Program-made: the position numbers and the translations under genes | Shown here: positions 60,598-64,000 of the stretch, in pieces | Numbering within the stretch: the first letter of the stretch is position 1 | Layout: each line of letters starts with the position of its first letter | The notes under the pieces: generated by a model | Database searches by the model: none | What the model saw: the letters and a program-made list of their open reading frames with translations, nothing else | Told to the model about the DNA's origin: nothing | NCBI RefSeq assembly: GCF_001949145.1 | Contig: NW_019091391.1 | Coordinates: forward strand, 1,758,819 to 1,822,818 | From: Acanthaster planci | Lineage: Eukaryota; Echinodermata; Asteroidea; Valvatida; Acanthasteridae | Direction: 5' to 3' | DNA: 64,000 nt

Positions 60598-60880
60598 CAG
60601 GGTTCCTATAGTCATTGAAAATCCTGGGAAAAAGTTATCTTGGAAAGTTATGGAAAACTCACAGAAAATTGGTCTGAGGAAAAGTCATGGAAATCAAGAT
60701 TGTACAAGGGTGATTTTGATGGTGGTTGTGGATAGTGGCTATGGCAGTCTTCCCATTTATTATACCAAACAAATTTTCTGTGCAGGGTGGCATTAAATGC
60801 CATGGAAATTGTCATATTTTAGTTCTGGAAAGTGCAGGAAAGGTCACTGAATTTGATTTTCAGATTTTGCGGGAACCTTG
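60598..60880. mobile_element. Short non-autonomous DNA element, hAT-like ends
   Basis: Begins CAGGGTTCC and ends GGGAACCTTG, near-complementary termini. The interior has repeated TGGAAAGT and CATGGAAA phrases of the kind seen in a widespread animal repeat. The CAGGG start is typical of hAT elements. The 8-bp flanks show only weak similarity, so the target duplication is unproven. Confidence 0.45.
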
Positions 60881-60891
60881 CTTGTAACAAT

Positions 60892-61187
60892 CAGGGCCCA
60901 ATTTCTCAGCGCTGCTTAGCACGCGATTTCACGCTTACAGAGGCTCTGCGTATTTCATGCGTACCGTAAACAGTAAGTACAGCCAAATGCATCCTAACCT
61001 TGGAGGAAAGATTTGCTTCAACTTAGTGATGTAACAACAGAAATCTCTATCCGCATGCAACCATTAGCACAACCACCCCGAGCACCGCCATGAAATGGCT
61101 AGTGCTCATGCAAGGTTAGCACATTTTTATGCTAAAGTTAGCACAATTTTTCTTCTGTGTTGAGAAGCCCCATGAAATTGGGCCCTG
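60892..61187. mobile_element. MITE with perfect 14-bp terminal inverted repeats, hAT-like
   Basis: The left end CAGGGCCCAATTTC (60892-60905) is exactly complementary to the right end GAAATTGGGCCCTG (61174-61187). Subterminal words with TTAGCAC and GCTAAA recur on both sides. About 296 bp and non-coding. No clear 8-bp target duplication is visible. Confidence 0.75.
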
Positions 61188-61400
61188 GCCCCACCCAGCC
61201 TGTTATGCCCTGCACTCCCCATCGCTGTGTGGTCTTATGGATTTAACAGCGACCCACAATAAGAGTCTATGTGGTGACAGGTTGAAATGTGGATGTTTTG
61301 CTCATTTGGGGAAAACTTTTTCATTACAGTGTGACTGAAAAACCTTAGGTGACCTTTTCTTAATGTTTTACTGTCAATTTTCCCTGTGTTTAGATTTCAG

Positions 61401-61537
61401 AAGGCACCTCACTGCCAGGTGAATGTACTGCCATGGCTGCCTACATGAACGTTGAGGCTGGCTAGCGTCATGGTGCGAGTGGACTGACTGATGAAATCTC
61501 CAAAGTGAAGAGGCAGGTTACGTCATAAAGAGCACAG
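61401..61537 (+). pseudogene. NKAP-like relic, LPGE domain start, interrupted by a stop
   Basis: AG at 61399-61400 and a GT at 61538-61539 bound the piece. In phase 1 it reads EGTSLPGECTAMAAYMNVEAG, then TAG at 61463-61465. Intact NKAP proteins have ALLPGEGAAMAxY followed by a basic GKRIPRRGEIGL stretch. Here the Lys codon is a stop and only RHGASGLTDEISK follows, so several residues of the most conserved motif are lost. A second stop (TAA) follows near 61525. Confidence 0.6.
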
Positions 61538-62817
61538 GTAAGAGTCCTGTGTTTCATATCATTGCTGGCTTTCTGCAAGGATGAATCCAGGAAAGGGGGG
61601 GGGCCAATTGGGGTCATGACCAAAAAGGGAGCAAAAATTGTTTTCATTTGAAAAAATGAAGGATCTTTTTGGTCTATTTAATTTCCCTTCTTTTGAAAAG
61701 TGGAAATGTCGCCTAACCCCTCAAACAATTTTAAAATAAAAAAAAAATTGGCCCCCAGAATCAAGTTTGACCCCTTCCCCGACAAAAAACGGGTCCTGGA
61801 TCCACCCTTTGGTGGTTGAGGCTAGCTTTTAGGACAAACCTCACCTAGGGATGGTTGTGTGCATAGTCGTCCAAGTAAGACGATTGGGATGGAGTTAAAC
61901 CCTTGTAACCAGGGCATGTTGGTTGAATGCACCCACTATACTGGGATTGTTCACATTTTCCTGGCCTGAAGTTCCTTTCTCTTCATGGTTCTTTGCTGTT
62001 TCATGACAAATTATCATTGATCAATGGTCCACAGGTCCTGAGACATGTTCAACATGTTCAAGGAGCAATTTAGGTTTCATAGTTTTAATAGTAAAACTCA
62101 TGAAATGAAGCGTCTAATCATAGACATGAAATAGCTTTAGACTGACAACAGCAGGGGCATTAAAGGAAAGTCTCCATTTTTAATAACTATGAGCAAATGG
62201 CTGCCTTGCCCCCTGGGGTTTCATGATTTGCTGTGCAGCACTGCTGTGCATTAACGAAGATGGATTGGGGCAACTGTGGCAATTGTCCATCAAACATTAT
62301 TTGGTCCTGTTAGTCTTTTTATTAAAGTTCCAACCTGGCACAGTTCAATTTTTCTTCCTCATAATATTGCCCATTATTACAAGTCATTAGTAGAAGCCAA
62401 GCTGCACATTATGTTAAATTCAGATAAATTCCTGACATCCCTGTTGTTTAGTGAATATTTTGAAAAGGAAATTTAACACATTTTCTCAAATTGTTTGTTT
62501 TTAAGTTACAAATTTTCATATGTTTAAAAATGTGACTTTTTGATTCACTTAACCCTAAAAGGGTGTCTGGAAAAATATTTTTAACAAAGAGTACAACCAC
62601 AAATGCTTTCAGAAGTAATGGGTCAGCAGTGTCGAAGGAATCCTCTTGTCATAGTTTATTTTCTGACATGAAAATGGATGAAAATTAATAGACACTAACA
62701 ATTTTTTAATGAAATAAAAGGTGTAAAATAAGGAGTTTACAAGGATCCTATAATTTTTGAAGAAATGTCTCAATTACTGCTGCAACTTAGTTCCTTTTGT
62801 GATTAATTTCTTCCCAG
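61538..62817. other. Stretch between NKAP-like pieces
   Basis: Holds the G-rich inverted-repeat element (61583-61805) and otherwise AT-rich sequence. No exon recognised. Confidence 0.6.
61583..61805. mobile_element. G-rich short element with inverted ends
   Basis: ATCCAGGA at 61585-61592 is complementary to TCCTGGAT at 61794-61801. Inside the ends are GGGGGGGGGCC on the left and GGCCCCC on the right. About 220 bp and non-coding. Confidence 0.45.
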
Positions 62818-62982
62818 ACCTCCTCACATGAAAGCTGTGGGTATGCCCCAGGAGAAGCAGACCCTGATACTGATGAGAAGAGCACCCTCGCCTCCTTCAA
62901 CCTGGAGAAAGAGAAGATGGAGGACAAGATCCTATGGGACTTCACAGAGATGATTCATAAGAATGTCAAGGAGAGGAAGTAA
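62818..62982 (+). pseudogene. NKAP-like relic, C-terminal exon with stop
   Basis: Acceptor TTCTTCCCAG (AG 62816-62817); 54 codons then TAA at 62980-62982. The end, DEKSTLASFNLEKEKMEDKI then LWDFTEMIHKNVKERK, parallels the NKAP C-terminus (DEKRALASFNQEER..., then an F-x-EMV-x-R/K motif). SHESCGYAPG may be the remnant of the SFE-x-x-GYVMSG motif. The basic RHRRMEAVRLRKENQ-like block that should lie between is missing. The C-terminal NKAP domain is normally near-invariant, so this much change argues for a pseudogene or a strongly diverged paralogue. Confidence 0.65.
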
Positions 62983-63140
62983 CTCAGATAGATGCCAGTC
63001 CTCGCCTCCATCACCAAGGAGGAACAGTTTCCAAGATTGCATGAGGGATCCTCATCAGAATCTTAGGCACTGATTCACAAAAAGGCAAGGAAAGGACTCA
63101 ATCTTCTCAGAGATACAGTTCCTTGCTTCCACCTTAGTGA
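62983..63140 (+). repeat. Diverged partial duplication of the NKAP-like 3' end
   Basis: GATTCACAAAAAGGCAAGGA (from about 63072), followed by a TCAGAGATACAGTTCCTTGC segment, resembles GATTCATAAGAATGTCAAGG (from about 62952) and the TCAGATAGATGCCAGTCCTC that follows it. This suggests a tandem duplication of about 120 bp covering the last codons and early 3' flank. Confidence 0.5.
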
Positions 63141-63397
63141 TGAAGCAAGTCTATCTGCATTTGTACACTACTCAAAGGATCAAAGGATCATACGTAGTGA
63201 TTACAAATTTAAACAAATGGCATTCACATCGCAAAAATGACCGTCATTTAATTTGGCTATTTTCTGGCATCAAAACAAGAAACTTCCACTGCAGAGTACT
63301 GAAGTCTCACGACACTGAAAAAAATCCTTTGGTCAGCACCTTGTCCAGGTCCTTTACGGCCCTGAAAATGATGTATAAAAAAATGAGTTTTAACCAA

Positions 63398-63545
63398 GTA
63401 ATGTAAGGGTGCTGTTTATGAGTTAGAATGACATTGTGGTAATGTGAGAGCGCTGTTTATGAGTTACAATGATATTACAGTAATGTGAAGGCACTGTTCA
63501 TGAGTATATTCCAGTAATGTGAGGGAATTATTTGTGATTCTGAAT
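63398..63545 (+). repeat. Minisatellite, about 41-bp unit, three to four copies
   Basis: Units begin GTAATGT(A/G)AGGG-like at 63398, 63439, 63480 and 63514, each followed by GCTGTTTATGAGTTA-like sequence. The first two units are 41 bp; the third is shortened to 34 bp. Confidence 0.85.
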
Positions 63546-64000
63546 CACAGATGAAGCACTTTGAAGATGTATATACATGTATCTCAGCATGAAAAAATTA
63601 CATGTAACTGTTGAGACCCTTTTATTCAGTAAAATAATGCAATGTCTGACATGTTTCTGTTGGCAAATCTTCCCCCAAATCACATAATGATTACAATGTA
63701 TCTGTAAAAATGATGAATGATACAAAAAAATCAAATTTGTGGTTGTCAGGACATTAAACAGTTTTCCAAAACCTAAATTTCAGTCATTTTTTCTCGAAAT
63801 GTCCTGAAGTGAGACACATACGTGTACATCATTTTACCACAATAGGGTTGTAAACCAGTCTCATTCATGTCATTGTACCCCCCAACTCTCTAAGACACTC
63901 CCAGTCTCTTGCCCCCTTGCCTCACATTCACACATTCTACCGGTATGGTGCTCAACCAATCATGAACATGAGCTTCAGTGTACAATAAGTAAATATGAGG
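63546..64000. other. AT-rich end of window
   Basis: No gene or repeat copy recognised. Confidence 0.6.

Noticed and set aside
1-64000. CRISPR arrays, bacterial operons, rRNA genes, intact tRNA genes
   Set aside because: None seen. The only tRNA-like boxes belong to the SINE at 44003-44300, which lacks a foldable tRNA acceptor stem.

Overview
The window is eukaryotic, AT-rich, intron-rich animal DNA read mostly on the + strand. It is dominated by one gene: fourteen exons encode an UNC5-type netrin receptor, running from the first immunoglobulin domain to the stop codon. The domain order is Ig1, Ig2, TSP1, TSP1, juxtamembrane linker, transmembrane helix, long cytoplasmic linker, ZU5, UPA and death domain. 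All splice sites are GT-AG, the reading phases join without a break, and the visible part codes for about 1019 residues. The exon with the start codon and signal peptide was not identified. The upstream 34 kb is therefore best read as first intron and/or 5' flank.

Organism: the sequence does not name it. A single-copy-style UNC5 with large introns, a tRNA-derived SINE, short inverted-repeat elements with hAT-like ends, and many dispersed TACATGTA octamers suggest a marine deuterostome invertebrate. An echinoderm, perhaps a sea star, is my best guess; a hemichordate or amphioxus is not excluded.

Layout. 1-34237: no convincing coding exon; dispersed repeats (families A and B, a 167-bp inverted-repeat element) and several higher-complexity blocks that look like candidate enhancers, marked by clustered forkhead, TAATTA and GGATTA words. 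34238-51821: UNC5 exons. 51822 to about 55825: long 3' UTR that starts with a striking array of CACCTG/CAGGTG words and ends at an AATAAA signal. 55830-58580: intergenic, with a strong hairpin and, on the minus strand, a small Cys-rich terminal-exon candidate with its own AATAAA signals, so transcription may converge here. 58589-62982: scattered, intron-separated pieces resembling the C-terminal half of NKAP, with an in-frame stop and missing segments, so probably an unprocessed pseudogene. It is interrupted by a family B repeat, two hAT-like MITEs and tandem duplications. 63140-64000: minisatellite and unremarkable AT-rich sequence.

Function: UNC5 is a single-pass receptor for netrin, acting in axon and cell repulsion and as a dependence receptor. 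The extracellular Ig domains bind ligand, and the ZU5-UPA-death-domain tail signals. No previously undescribed system is evident. The observations most worth following are the E-box-like array in the UNC5 3' UTR, the NKAP relic, the symmetric juxtamembrane exon, and a 77-bp tandem duplication next to the last splice acceptor.
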